Below, in pieces: positions 11,297 to 23,869 of a stretch of 64,000 nucleotides of DNA (positions are counted from its first letter, which is position 1; each line of letters opens with the position of its first letter). Origin of the DNA: Athripsodes cinereus (Eukaryota > Arthropoda > Insecta > Trichoptera > Leptoceridae); NCBI GenBank assembly GCA_947579605.1, contig OX388321.1:19087614-19151613 (forward strand). The letters are read 5' to 3'. A program made the position numbers and the translations under genes. The notes beneath the pieces were generated by a model that searched no databases, was not told the DNA's origin, and was given only the letters and a program-made list of their open reading frames with translations.

Positions 11297-14200
11297 TCAT
11301 TTACAATGTACAAAATTAAATTAAATAATAGAAGTTTGTCGATCTCTTACAGGAAACTACGGCATTTGTCCCGAGTATTTCTTTAATGATCACTTCCATC
11401 ACATCACATTATTTAACAATTACATTTAAACATTATTATTGCTTACTAATATTTAAATAATAATAATATTTAAAATAAATTCTAAGCAGGCACCACCTGT
11501 ATGTAATAATATAAAACTGTAATTACTAACAATATTACATCTAAATGTTTTCTTTGAATTAACAGGAAGCAGGAACTATACGGAAGTACCTAGCTGAGAT
11601 ACCTTGTACATTCATAATATCATTATCTATTACATAAGAAAAAGTAACATAGGTGTATTAATAATATTGTGTTTCGTAATCTAAAAGATATTAAATAACA
11701 ATTATGGCAACACCATTATACTAAATAGTAATTTATTATTATCGCCAGAAATTCTTTCGTACATTTCCCTGAATGTATGGCTACTATTAATAATTTGACA
11801 AAACGATATCCTTTCGGTCTCATTTCCGTAGTTTTTAGATAGTTTTCATAAATTATTATTTGATTTGATCCGGTTTGCTTGTCATATTTAAATGAAAAAT
11901 TTGATTAATGATATATTTAGGTAACAGCATTCACCATTGTGTACAGCTCGCATAAAAAAATCAATTTCCTATGAACATTTTATGAAACTATCAAGTTTAG
12001 TTCCAGAAATTCAATACACCCTTTTATTTTGTATCTTAAGAAATAATTCTATTTCGCGGGGTTTCAGTTTTAAAATATAACTCTGTTATTTCATACCTCT
12101 CATAACCAGTATGCCCGGACACAAAGAAGGCACATGAAGAATTGTATTTATTAAAATTCTTCTGATTAGAAATAAGTTTAGATTGTATCAAGAGAAACCC
12201 TGTAGCAGGTCAAAAATACGTCCATACCAATCTCGTGGTAATAGTGAGACGGTAAATTTTACTTTAGTCTCTTCACGCATCGTATGAAGATCCCAATGCT
12301 TTACTACTAATCAAGAGAAGATTAGGATCATACTATTTAGATAAAATATTATTTAGACTGCCAAGAAAAACCGTACTGATAAGAAAAGCAGTTAATGTTG
12401 AAATTATTTAGAAAATATTTTTTATTAAGGTGACAAGTATTTTTTCTGTTGCTAACTGACGAATTATTTATGTATTTCCACATTAATTATATTTTATATT
12501 TCTATGTTTAACGGTTTTGGATTAGAAAATTGAAATTAGTGTTATCGTTTTACGCGTCCATATTTTCTGTTTTATATTATTGTTTATAGTAGTTACAATA
12601 TTTGTAAATAAAAACATATTACAGTTACATAACTTTGTAGAGTTTGTAACATGTCCTTAAGCTGCCGATAGACTTGTAGATATACATGAGTCTCCCTCAA
12701 AATAGATAACAGGAATAGGTCATTTTTCTTTCACCAAATATCACCTGAAATGTTGCTTTTCGTTAGTACATAAATTCAGAACTCTCCAATTTAATTTGGC
12801 AGCGAGATTATTTTAAAATTGATGTGCTGACGGATTTACTTAATGATACGATATCCCATGATTTATGTTCTTATTCTTGGCATTCATGTATTATTTGACA
12901 GCACATCAGTCACTTTATATATTGTTATATGAAATAATATTATCATTTCATGCAGTTAGCCATCTGTGGGTGCAATAAATGATTGAATGTTAAATAATAA
13001 TCAACTTCTCTGTACTGAAATATCAAGGTGGTGGTACTTACCTACTATTACAAATGTATATATACCTACCTACATACTTAATATTATATTTGTGTATCTT
13101 TTTCAATTGCCCGCTTTTAATATCCAATAGCAATGACCTCGAATTTTGTGTGATTATTATTTTTTAAATCTCTTAAATCGTTAGTCTAATGCGGACCTGT
13201 ATAACGTGCGTTTATTTTTTATGAAATAGGTATATCGACTCTTCTGCCATAAACCAACAACTCGAAATTCTAATATTCCAAGATATCTCACGGAGATAGA
13301 TGTCACAAGATATGGAACTGGATAGTCGATATAAAATATCAGGATGATGTTTTATAGTTGATGATTTACCCGCTTGGTAATGGCTTACCCGAAAATCATC
13401 AACTAACATCAGAAATTAACCGATAATCCACATTGACATATATGTATAAGGGTTCTAAATATACCAAAAACAGCCTCACTTACTATGTTTGTATCTAGTG
13501 AAGGTAGAATAGATAAGCACCGAGAAAAATATAACCCCGGATCTCTCAATTACAAGTACAAGAGTCTTATATCAGATTACCGCCCAGCGCATTAATTTAT
13601 TTTTCAGATTCCTACATATCCTTAGTTAGATCCCTAATTTTTTATCTAAAGTCAAAAGGTATCCCACTAGATAATAAAGCATATTATGCACTCATATAAA
13701 TATTTCGTATCCATACCTAAGTGTTCATTGTCATTTTTGTTTTCATTCATTTCATTTTTGTTTGGCAACGGCTTGTGTTAATTTTCTTAGCTAAATTGCT
13801 GCGTTCAATAGTTATTTCAAATCAAATCCTTGGTTCCCGTCCAGAAAGCTACTGCACCGCCTCTGCGGGGTCGACCTATAGATGTCCATCCAATCTCCCT
13901 CATATTTTCTTTCACCAGATGTTTTCATAATTAAATTGACCCACATAAGTACCTGGTCAATTTAAAGTTAACGATTGTGCAAGTGAATTCTCAATTTAAT
14001 GACATAATCGTAAATATACCTACTAACCTTTTCATTTTTATGAAACTATGTGAAAAAGCATATAATACAGATTGGATCAGAAGCGACGAAGTTTTATTTT
14101 AAGGTGGTATTAGTTATACTGTCAGAATTTGTATTTTGATAAATAGGTAAAAGTATTTTTTCATTGGTATCAGTCTTGATTCTGTTTAACGGAAGACGAA

Positions 14201-14940
14201 AACAGATTTATATTTTTATAAAAAGTTAAAAAAATAAATATAGATCTGTGGAGGTTAAGCTATTAATAACTGGATGCAATTCACCGTGTCTATTTCGTTC
14301 ATATAGAGGTCGTCATGTGTTCATATAAATAGTAAAGGATGTCCACATGATATAAAGATATTATATCCTATTCATGATAAATGCCATGAGGTGTTTTTGA
14401 AATACAAACAAAAGGTCAATGATAGGAATTCTGCTACAGGAATACTTTACTCATATGTACAAAATATTAAAACTATACTTATACTTGGATAGTTAGTCGT
14501 AAATTTAACGTTTCTCAGTGAAATCTTCACAATATAATAGGCCAATTTCCTGCTTTTCTATAGGTACGGTCTCTAATGTTTTCAAACAATGCCAAGTATA
14601 TTTTGTACATTCAACAAATTCAATACGGCGATGATATTTATTATATCTTCATTATGTTTACTATATACAGTTAGTCTACTGCAAGCTACCACACTTACAT
14701 AAAATTTCATGATTATGATATAGATATCTTCAACCCTTTCATTCATTAGGTATACATTATGCGAATATATTTCCATGCATATAGGAATATAGGTGAATTA
14801 ATTGTTTATATACTTTAAATCATTAGAATCAATTTTATTAATACCCTTTGTTACTTTATGCTATTTTCGAAATACAGATTATTATTTCACGAGGTAAACA
14901 AATGTTTTTAATGAATAGTTCATTATTTATTTTTATTTAT
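11297..14940. other. Long AT-rich intergenic stretch
   Basis: No gene supported. Small ORFs at 13212-13409, 13721-13930 and 14582-14776 have no domain or codon signal. A modest hairpin occurs at 13357-13405 (AGTTGATGATTT paired with AAATCATCAACT). No transposon ends paired. Confidence 0.5.
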
Positions 14941-15115
14941 ATTGAGATGAATCTGGATTGAGAATAAACCCAAATACACCTAAGCTATCCTTACAGTACG
15001 CAATGTGTTTCTGTCGTGAAGGTGGAGTTAGTCGACAGCGAGTGGAATCGAATCCGGGTCACCCAATTAAAAGCCCGAGACTCTATCTAGGTACTATCAA
15101 TATGCCAACCACCAT
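14941..15115 (-). repeat. tRNA-headed SINE, family 2, diverged copy
   Basis: In minus orientation it carries CTAGATAGAGTCTCGGGCTTT and a GATTCGATTCCACTCGC B-box-like region, then CACCTTCACGACAG and TTAGGTGTATTTGGGTTTA. This is the same order as the copy at 33885-34075. A fragment of the 240-bp repeat follows at 15140-15190 (minus). Confidence 0.5.
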
Positions 15116-15190
15116 TTGAAAATAAATTGAAAAAATACTTCTATCTATACCATCACGACTTCTCACATAAATGGGGTAGACAGCAGACTG

Positions 15191-16999
15191 TATTTCAAGA
15201 ACATAGATCGTTGTCGTGATAAATATTTAACGCCCACAAGAAAAATATGGGTATGGTGGTTATTCATCGCATTCAAAAATGTTTCCAGTCACAAAGCCAT
15301 ATTATATTATTTAAGTTCATTGCACTAGCTCACAAAATCTAGGCTTTGGACGAGTATAGCCGGTATCAAGTTGTGAAAAGTTCGCGAGTTCATCACGATG
15401 AATATAGTACCTAATACAATATTATAATTCAAGGTTAGGTCGTCTCGTCTGGTTTCGATGCAAATCTTTTAAATCTGCCCACACAAAGGGTCTTTATACT
15501 GTTCATAATACATTATATTATTATTGTATAACTATATATCCATATAGTAATAAACAGAGAATTTTATTACACAGGAAGCCACATAAGATAAGAATCCATT
15601 TAGGTAAATGAAAGTAGTAGATTATATGAAGGTATCCGAGACATTTTAATCTGATTTTTTTTTGTTCAAGGTAATTATTTTACTTATAATTTAATGAAAA
15701 ACACTGTAACTTTCCCTTCATAAATTTTATTTTTGGCAGAGGTCTTTCGGACCTCTTCAATGCCGTAAACTGAACTTTCATAAAGTTACCACCAAAAAAA
15801 TAGAATAGAAATTGTTTTGTAAAAATAACGTTCTAAATTTCAACATATTTTAAACTATGTTTCTATGTTAGTTACTTTTAATTAATTGAGTAGATACACT
15901 AGATACATACAGTAAAAATGACAGTATTCTGATGCACAACTAATCATATGTGTAATATATTATATTGTAAGAATTATCTTTTGAACTATATGAGTCACGA
16001 ATCTTATTATAGAACGAAATGATATCAAATAAATATATAGGTGGATATACACCAATTAATCTAAGAGGGGGGAGTCTTCCATGTACTCACAAGTGAAATA
16101 TTCGACAAATCGTCAAATTGAATGCTTAGTTCTCTGTATGTGGAATAATATGAAGGATTAGAGAAGAAAGAAATTGCTATTATTAATTTGTAAGCCTGAG
16201 TTGTTCAAGAAAAGATCACGAAATTTACATAAAATTATTAATAGCCTGAAATAGTTATTTTATGAGTTTATTTGCAATGTATGACCATGGATAAATCGTG
16301 AGTTCGCTGACATATCAAAAAGAAACACTTTTATTCCTATTATAACGTCTTTCAATCATAACCTTCTTAATCAAGATAGATGAGCGTGTAAATTTCTTTA
16401 CAAATACCAGCCATCATCTCGTTAAAATTAGTTTATAACATATAAATTATATTGTGTGCAAACTGCAAACCTTAGTATATAATTTTGGAAAACTATGTGA
16501 GGTCAAGAATCCAGGCAATAGAATTGTAATTTAAGTGAATTGTAGAGTTATAATCAAAGAAATGATGACGATTGTACAGAAGTCAAAAGTTACTAACGAA
16601 TTCAAGGAAACAATATTGTTCTAATTTGTAGTTAAGCGGGACTCCATTGTACTGAAAGTTCTTGAATATTCAATAACTTAATTAGTAAAAAAGGTGAGTA
16701 AAAACACATGAAAATCATACGATATAATTACGTAAGATGAACCGCAGGAGTGTCATGAATGCAGTGAGTAAAGATGGGTCAAAAAGTTTGAAAAATAAAA
16801 AGACGAAGCAGCTATATGACTTGGGGCATCAAATAATAACAAATTGAATTTATTTCTTGACACAGTTAAGAGTAGTTACATTTGTACATAATATATATAA
16901 TTAAACATTCCACGTTACTGTCTATAAAAATATCTTACGTGTATAAAATACCTCTTGATTTACTCAAAGTAATTCATCATAGATCAAAAGTTTAAGAAT
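15191..16999. other. AT-rich intergenic sequence
   Basis: No supported gene, paired TIR or retroelement end. Confidence 0.5.
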
Positions 17000-17230
17000 A
17001 ATTTAATTAATATTATTATTCTTCTTCTTCTTATGGCCCGCTAAACTTGGATCTCGAGGGTCCGAAGCCATGTATGTGCGTCGTCTGTTACAGTATGGAG
17101 GCCTTGTATACCTCCGATGAATGCAAATATAGGACAGTGGTCAGTTATATGCTCCGTTGTTTGGATTTCTCCACATGCAATTAATATTATGAATGAGGTA
17201 TATAACAAAATTTGCAATGAAAATATCGTC
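17000..17230 (-). pseudogene. LINE ORF2 C-terminal fragment
   Basis: The minus-strand ORF at 17041-17250 contains ACGEIQTTEHITDHCP followed by LHTVTDDAHTWLRTLEIQV and a stop. A CG..(T)..EH....CP motif followed by WL..L near the stop is the standard end of many jockey/CR1-type insect LINE proteins. A GAAGAAGAA-type tail follows the stop at about 17020-17035, on the 3' side. 5'-truncated. Confidence 0.65.
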
Positions 17231-17340
17231 CGTAAAACTCGCATAGTCAAATTTCCCTCAAAATGTATTCCATAGAAAAACTTATCAAACTAATTTTTAA
17301 TATTGTCTATAGTACATTTGTATTTTTTTGTTGGTACCAC

Positions 17341-17375
17341 TGTTCATCCATCTTGGTTGGTTTGTCAAATCAAAG
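17341..17375 (+). other. Candidate 5' UTR exon of ATPsynCF6
   Basis: The coding exon at 18129 begins directly after a splice acceptor (TTTTTCTAG|ATG), so at least one upstream non-coding exon must exist. The best donor I see upstream is CAAAG|GTGAGG at 17375/17376, which would give an intron of about 750 bases. The exon's 5' limit is not defined. Confidence 0.35.
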
Positions 17376-18128
17376 GTGAGGTTATATTGTCAAAAATATC
17401 GCAAGTTTCTTGATTTTAACCCTTATATATGGTATCTGATTGCTTCATCATAAAATTTTAGTTTTCTTATTTGTCCGTCGTCGATAATTTTGTGAAATAT
17501 GTTGGTTTAAGGATTAATTAACGTATTTTTGATATTATGTAACTACTTCTTGTAATTCTCTAGACGTCAAGTTTTCTGAATTTTTAGTGATAATTAACGT
17601 TTATCGAGCTAGAATAACACCAAAAAATAAGATTATTTCTCGTGAAATATAAATAATGAATTTATCATTAATATTACACGAAATATGTCATGTTGTTTCC
17701 TCTCTCAATAATGTGCATTTTGTCTTGATTATTTCTCTTATTCTTCTCTGTTCAAATGTTTTCCTTTAATATTATATTGATTTTCGTCTAAACCCACACT
17801 AGATCAAATCACACCAGCAAAAACTCAATAACTTTGCTCTGCATTATCAGTGATACATTGTTCATAAATGATATTGATTAGAACTGATTTTAGTTTATTA
17901 GGAACTATTGTGTCACATTCTCCAAGAACTTTGAGATGGTTCAGATTCCATGATCATTAAATGGATATGCTTAAAGTGACCAACTGAAAGTTTTAGCCTA
18001 TAAAAGTTAAAAAAAAATATAAATTGTAATTTTTCACCCGATTAAATAATGTTTACTTAACATAACATTTTCTCCAGAAGTTTCATTGTTTTGTATTTGA
18101 ATTTAACTGACCATTTCTTTTTTTCTAG

Positions 18129-21100
18129 ATGCTGTCCAATAGCTTGCTGTCAGGTTTGAAAACCCTCAAGAGTGGTGTAATCACCACTCGCAACATTGGC
18201 ATCCTGGCACCAGCCCTGCAGAAGGCCAGTGATCCAATTCAACAACTCTTTGTTGATAAAGTCAGAGAATATAGACAAAAAAGCAGGTAAATAAAAATAT
18301 TTGTGTCTTGTGTCTAACAATAGCTATTTCTACACTTATCGAAGGAATAAGGCGAACAAATACGCTGTTTCTTTTTTCTGCTCTCTGTCAAAATAGAAAA
18401 GAAAAGAGAAGTAAAACATTTAGTTTGATCTCATTCTTTTGTCTATATTTACAACGGGAAGAAATTAAGAAAGAGACTAAGGGCCGATCTTATAAACATC
18501 CGTTTGTTACATAACCGACGAAATATACCGAAAAAAGCGACTATCGGTAACTTTTGCGTCTTATAAACGTCCGTAAGCCATATTTTGGTAAAAATCTGTA
18601 GGTTAGCAATAGAGTTGGTCGTTATAACGAGGAACGCATGATATATTAAATTATTTTTATGAAGCTTGGTAGCAGAATATCGATATATCACATCACCCTA
18701 TTATCGAGTGATTTCTGACGACGACCCGCTACTTCGTTCCGAACGACGTGAATTATCACAGATATCAAATTTTGTATGGGAAATCACTTAAATATTAATA
18801 ATAGTGTTACTTATCACACCGCCATACATTTTACTATGGACGACCGGTTAGGTATTACCAATGACGTTCCAAATCACGCGGTGATACAATTTAGTATGGA
18901 AAATAATATTTAGGTATTATTTGAAAAGGAACGCGTTCTTTTTTTCGCCTCAAAACGGTACTACTACGGACATCTGTTGATTGACACAAAAGTATTATGA
19001 GTTCGAGATACGGGTAGATAATAAATTATTCATAACCTTTTTATCACCTGAGTGGTCAAAGGACTATCTCCACATGATATTACATGTTTATTTTTCATAA
19101 AATTAAATTAAAAACTTTTAATCTAATTAATGTAGTAAAAAATCTTTTACTATATTAATTTTATTATTGATGTAATTTAAAAGAGATTATTTTAATCTTT
19201 TAATTATAACTATTTATATTATTATTAGAAAAGTTGCCAGACAAAAAAATAAGACAGGATGGGGGACAAACCTCATCGCTGAGTTTAAGATCTAAAATGA
19301 CTTCTTTTTTATTTGCTCGTTTAATCTTGCGTATCTTATTATTGTTCGTCGCCAGATAAAAAAATGTTGAACACAACCAGGTAATTTTTTTTTTTTTTTT
19401 TTTTTTTTTCTTTTTTTTTATGGGGGGGGGATGATAACGGTAGCTTTTCTAATAACAGAATATAAATAAATAACAGTCGCTTACGTTCCATTATTTTCAA
19501 AGAGCCGTTATTCCCAACTCTAGTTAGCAATACCGACTGTTTTGGGAACGGTTTTGACACTCAAACCGTCGGTTTATATGAGATTTCTTAATTTTACAAC
19601 CTACAACCATTTTACTAATAATTATTCCTGAATATAAACAAAATAATATATATTTCAAACGTGATTACACAAGCTGCGAGGTTAAACTATAGAATAATAA
19701 ATATACTTGGGTTAAACTTCAATAATGCGTGTGTATTTGACCGTTGCTATGCATATAAAAACAATAAATCGTAGCAACACAAGTTTATTTAACATGTGGG
19801 TGACGAATGGTCAAATAGGTTTTATAAGACACCCGTCGGTTTGTTTGGCTTACAAACTGCCATCCGTCAGCAACTTACCAAAATGCTAACGGATATTTGA
19901 TATAATGTTTATAAAATCGGCCCTTAGAACATTTGTTTACTAAATGTAGACACAGCTATTACAAGTATTGGTTTCTATTGCAAACTATGTAGTATGACAG
20001 AAGACAATTCTTGTCGTCGATATTTTCTATCAGAGCTAGAAATTATATTCGAGTTATAGATAGCCCACAGGAAGTTGGTAGCCCTGTTGTAAAGTCGTCA
20101 ATCTGTTTTTGTTGTATAACTATGGAAAGTAAGCTACAAAATACCTGTATTGCAGTGCAGCTCTGTAGCAAGTTTAGCTATAATGTAGTACAACTTGACT
20201 CTGTAATACAATTTTGTTCTAGTACATTATCTGTAGGACCTTCATGTTTTGACATAGCCTTAAATTTATAATGTGTGTTGAGACTTTGAGAGTCCGTCAC
20301 TATCTATTTATTTATCAATACATCAAATTTTACAAGTATTTTGAGAATATGGTATGTCATAAGGTCTACCTAACTGAGCAAAATATAAATAGGAAATACA
20401 GAAATAAAAAAATATACATTTACTCAGACAGTCAAGCTGCACTTAAAGCACTAGACTCCTGTAAAGTAAACTCTGTTACAGTTCAAAACTGTATCAATGC
20501 ATTGAACAAATTATCAATAGAAAATAACAATAAAATTGTACTAAGATGGGTGCCAGGACACTCTAACTATGAGGGTAATGAAGAGGCGGATAAAATGGCC
20601 AACAAGGGGGCTGACATGCTGACCTATGGACCAGAGCCTCACTGCCCCATTACAAATAGCACTTTAAAAACAGCACTCTATGGGAGAATGCAAGAAAAAG
20701 CTATTAATAACTGGTTAACAATACCAGGACAGAAACATGCGAAAACCCTGATTAAAGGTTTCTCATCAAAGAAAAGTAGAGACTTTCTCGAACTTAATAA
20801 AGAGAACCTAAGAATTCTCACCAGAGTACTAACGGGACACTGTAGACTCAATAAACACTTATGTATAATGAAACTAACAGACATGTATCTGTGCAGATTC
20901 TGCATGAACGAACATGAAACTCCTTTGCATCTACTCACAGAATGTGAACCTATTATGCAAACAAGAGCCAAAATAATTGGCTCACACTTTCCTGATCAAG
21001 AACAGATCAAAGGAACTAACCCACACAAAATTTTGAATTTCTTTCAGGTTTTAGGTCTGTGGGAAGACATCTAAGGACTAAATCCCACAATGGACTACAT

Positions 21101-22017
21101 CTAGAAGTCGAGGTGGGCAAGGTCTTTGGATGGAGGAAAAAAAAAAAAAAAAAAAAAAACTGAGCACGAGCCCGTACCAAGGCAGACTGAATCAGTTATT
21201 GAACTCTGCTTTGTTTCAGCGCAGTGATGGTTATTTACCTCACTGAAGCCCGGACAACTGTATCATATCTTAATAATTTTTAAAATGAAACACAATGTGT
21301 AGTTATTCCACTATTGACTTTATTTATTTTTGCAAGCTGGCTTTCAAGAGCTTCCGCTCTCATCGTCAGGCAAAAGCAAAACTTTACTTTTGCCTGACGA
21401 TGAGAACGGAAGCTCTTGAAAGCCGGCTCGCAAAAGTAAATAAAGTCAATAGTGGAATAACTACATATTGTGTTTCATTTTAAAAATTATAAATATGAAC
21501 TTCCACCAAAAACCGTCGGTCGATAAATTAAACTGTTTCATATCTTGTTCAGAATCCTGGGTGATGTATGTAAAATGCCTCTGGGCAAAGCTAGTATTTA
21601 CTTTTAGTACTGTATATGGACAGTTTTTGCCGGGAGGAGATCAAAGAGTACCCAGAGTCTTTCAAAGAAATGATTTGCTAATAAATGTATTGATAAACAA
21701 GAGTCCACAGATTTTAATTGTATCCTTATGTAATATTTTTTTAGTATGAAGATAAAATCAAATTATTATTATGGAGCTTTGTATTGTGTTCAGATCATCC
21801 CTTATAATTTATGAATATTAATTTATTTTATTTTATTTTCAGCGGAGGTAAATTGGTGGACTCTACTCCAGAAATTGAACGTGAATGGAAATCAGAATTA
21901 GAGAAATTGGCAGTGATGTTCGGAGCAACGGGAAAAACCGATATGACACAGTTCCCACAAATCAAATATGAAGAACCTAAAGTAGTGACTCAACAAGCTG
22001 AGGCCACAGCAAAGTAA
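18129..22017 (+). CDS. ATPsynCF6: ATP synthase coupling factor 6, mitochondrial (two coding exons)
   Basis: Subunit F6 of the peripheral stalk of mitochondrial F1Fo ATP synthase; it helps link F1 to Fo. Coding exons are 18129-18286 and 21843-22017 (158 + 175 nt including stop), joined as AG|C to give Ser, for a 110-residue protein, the usual length for this family. Residues 1-33 or so (MLSNSLLSGLKTLKSG... with R21) look like a mitochondrial targeting peptide. The mature part has the family signature DPIQQLFVDKVREY at about 35-48, then STPEIEREWKSELEKL and a C-terminal region with FPQIKYEEP. The start codon is the first base after a strong polypyrimidine-CTAG acceptor, so the 5' UTR is spliced. 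The donor is CAG|GTAAAT and the acceptor is TTTTCAG|C. The 3556-nt intron holds several transposons. Reading frame intact, presumably functional. Confidence 0.95.
18480..19925. mobile_element. TIR element with AGGGCCGAT ends, split by a hAT insertion
   Basis: AAGGGCCGAT.TTATAAACAT at the left pairs with ATGTTTATAA.ATCGGCCCTT at the right, about 22 bp with one mismatch. TA flanks both ends (18478-18479 region and 19925-19926), compatible with a TA target site. Both halves share GTCGGT and TTATAAAC-type words in inverted order. Without the nested hAT (18610-19522) and its duplicated 8 bp it would be about 525 bp. No transposase; superfamily uncertain. It lies in the ATPsynCF6 intron. Confidence 0.75.
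18610..19522. mobile_element. Nested hAT element (8-bp TSD GTTAGCAA)
   Basis: Perfect 8-bp direct repeats GTTAGCAA lie at 18602-18609 and 19523-19530. The ends are TAGAGTTGG and CCAACTCTA, perfect inverse of each other, with ATAACG words just inside each end. It is 913 bp and carries no transposase. Inside are a piece of the 240-bp dispersed repeat (about 19246-19300, minus) and a T-run plus G-run at 19385-19430. Confidence 0.9.
20376..21162 (+). pseudogene. 5'-truncated LINE with RNase H domain and poly(A)
   Basis: The open frame ends at 21074 and encodes the last two thirds of an RNase H domain: IYIYSDSQAALKAL with a catalytic-type Asp, then WVPGHSNYEGNEEADKMA with His and the final Asp. 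A C-terminal zinc-binding segment follows (C-x2-C-x3-H-x5-H-x4-C, CRFCMNEHETPLH...). The upstream first Asp (YTDGS-type motif) and Glu of RNase H, and the whole reverse transcriptase, are missing. After the stop come about 60 bp of 3' UTR and a pure A tract at 21137-21159. The coding region is unbroken, so the insertion is fairly young. It sits sense-strand in the ATPsynCF6 intron. RNase H plus a terminal zinc knuckle suggests an R1/I/Loa-type LINE. Confidence 0.85.
21273..21490. repeat. Near-perfect palindrome, 104-bp arms (copy C)
   Basis: Bases 21273-21376 are the inverse of 21387-21490 with about five mismatches and a 10-base loop. Inner arms read TTCAAGAGCTTCCG...CATCGTCAGGCAAAAG. The outer ~50 bases (ATAATTTTTAAAATGAAACA inward) look like ordinary AT-rich host DNA duplicated in inverse. 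It lies in the ATPsynCF6 intron 350 bp before exon 2, so the transcript would form a very stable hairpin. Confidence 0.9.
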
Positions 22018-22600
22018 ATTTTATAAGTTTATCATTAAATAATGCATAAGCTGTCAGGCTGGATGTTCCATAGAAAGATGTGAGTGTTACATGTTGTTAC
22101 ATTCACTTCTTGTAATTAAATAATGTTATCAAGATTTTGATTAATAACTCATTTAAGTTACTGTCAATGTCTCCTACATCTTTATTAAAATTTCTTTAAG
22201 TTAGTGAAGTGTTTGTTTTAATACCCACTGCATTCATCAGTTTGGAATTTGTCTCAAGATATTGTCTCCAGATTTTATCTTTTGAAGGAGTGGGATTGAT
22301 GCAGCCGGTGGAATCTCCGGTAAAGAAAATGTCTCCCCACTCTTTTCTGTTAGTTTTCGGGTGTCATGTAAAAAGCAGATACTCATAAAACTTCACATGT
22401 AAGACAATGTCTACAATGAGACATGTCACTCATCCTGAATATATATTTATTTGTAAAAGAATAAATGAATCTGGATTTGCAGTTAAACTATAGGTACCTA
22501 CCTTCATAGTAGGCAGGATGCATGTATTGTGAAAGTAGAAATGTTTATTGTACCTTAAAAATAAAAGATTCCAACCGTAATTGCTTACTTGCTGAAAATT
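22018..22600 (+). other. ATPsynCF6 3' UTR and downstream
   Basis: AT-rich sequence after the stop. Candidate poly(A) signals are ATTAAA at about 22033 and 22128, and AATAAA at about 22459 and 22559; I cannot say which is used. A plus-strand copy of the 240-bp dispersed repeat occupies 22309-22443, so a long 3' UTR would contain it. Confidence 0.45.
22309..22443 (+). repeat. 240-bp dispersed repeat, 5' half
   Basis: The blocks GGTAAAGAAAATGTCTCCCCACTC, TTTTCTGTTAGTTTTCGGGTGTC, TGTAAAAAGCAG and CACTCATCCTGAAT are in the same order as in the copies at 54466 and 55229. The 3' half is absent. Confidence 0.65.
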
Positions 22601-22914
22601 AAAAGTGAAATTTTATAAAAGTCTATCAAACACAATGCATAGTTATAAAATAAATATACAGAATGGAACACCTGAGTTTATAATAAATTGATTATATCAT
22701 GTCATTTGTGTATCCTATGCATAATACCTGATATTTATCTTCTATAGGTATGTGTGCAACCTGCATTTCTGTAATGAAGTACATACATATGTAAGTTGTT
22801 TTTCTTTTTTCTGACATTCCATAAATGTAGTTTTCATAATTTACCGAATTTTTCACACCTGCATAAGTGAAGATATTTAAAATATTACTCATCATACACC
22901 TCATCTCTCACCAG

Positions 22915-22990
22915 AAGACAAAAGCAAAGGACAGACTAGAGTGGAAGAGACTTATGGATTCAACCAAGGCACACCCAGGGCTGTCAAGAT
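22915..22990 (+). pseudogene. Possible LINE C-terminal scrap
   Basis: A short frame reads DRLEWKRLMDSTKAHPGLSRL and a stop, reminiscent of the DRxEWRRLV... end of RTE-like LINEs. Too short for certainty. Confidence 0.3.
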
Positions 22991-23459
22991 TATGATACAC
23001 CTCATCTGCACAACCAAAAGGCTGTGTAAACTCTCTTTAGTTAGTGAACATGTGTGCTCAACAGATGTCTCACATAATGGTTAGAAACAGGAATCAAAAT
23101 TGGTTGGATCGGTGAATGTACCATGGTTTAAGGGCACTTAAACCAGCCAAAGCCGATTCGTTAGGATCAAAATACCTTTCCCGTTTCCTACTGTTAAGGA
23201 ATATTCTTTATAATAGAATATTGTTTTATTTTATACATGTAGATGTTTTGAATTTTTTGTTCCAAAATAATCCTAAGACTTTTTGTAATGGAAAGTACCC
23301 AATTTCAGTAAAAACTTTGTTCACTTGTTTTAAAAGAATTAACTTTGTCACACTTGGGACCATTTTTATGATTTAAATAATAACAATGTTCTTTGCTATT
23401 ACTCTTGTTCCATAATGTTCTATTTCAGTTGTACCATAAATAATTGTTTTTTTTTTAAC
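22991..23459. other. Intergenic sequence
   Basis: No supported gene. An ORF at 23116-23376 is AT-driven with no recognisable domain. Confidence 0.45.
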
Positions 23460-23462
23460 TAA

Positions 23463-23869
23463 CGGGCTGTTTCACCACCGCTGGATAAAGTTCTAGATAA
23501 CTATCCTTAGGATAAATTTATCTACAAGATAAACTGAAGCGAGCGTTTTACCACCTACAGATTTCTTACGGATTGTTATCCACCAGATAGCAGTGGCAAC
23601 GTTGTAATTTCATGCGTTTGTTGCATGAATGTATGCACGTAGGTAGGAATATATCGTGCGTTGCCTAGGAATATATCTAGACAACGCACATGTAAACAAA
23701 TTTTGACAGTTTAACACTATCTAAGACTTATCCGCCGGATAACTTATCTAGACCTCTATCTATAGGATAGCGATGTCAGGGAGTCGTGAAACGCATTTTT
23801 CGTTTTATTCGTTAGATTTGTGTTAGATTGGCTATCCGGCATTTTGTCCAGAGGTGGTGAAACAGCCCG
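23463..23869. mobile_element. Harbinger-type MITE (TAA TSD)
   Basis: The TIR is CGGGCTGTTTCACCACC at the left and GGTGGTGAAACAGCCCG at the right, a perfect 17-bp inverse. Each end is flanked by TAA (23460-23462 and 23870-23872), the 3-bp TWA target duplication of PIF/Harbinger elements. At 407 bp it has no ORF. The interior repeats CTATCC/GGATA words in both orientations. Confidence 0.85.

Noticed and set aside
16738..16770. ATG-donor pair (MNRRSVMNA, then GTGAGT) upstream of ATPsynCF6
   Set aside because: The ATPsynCF6 N-terminus is already complete at 18129, and the frame would not add a sensible targeting peptide.
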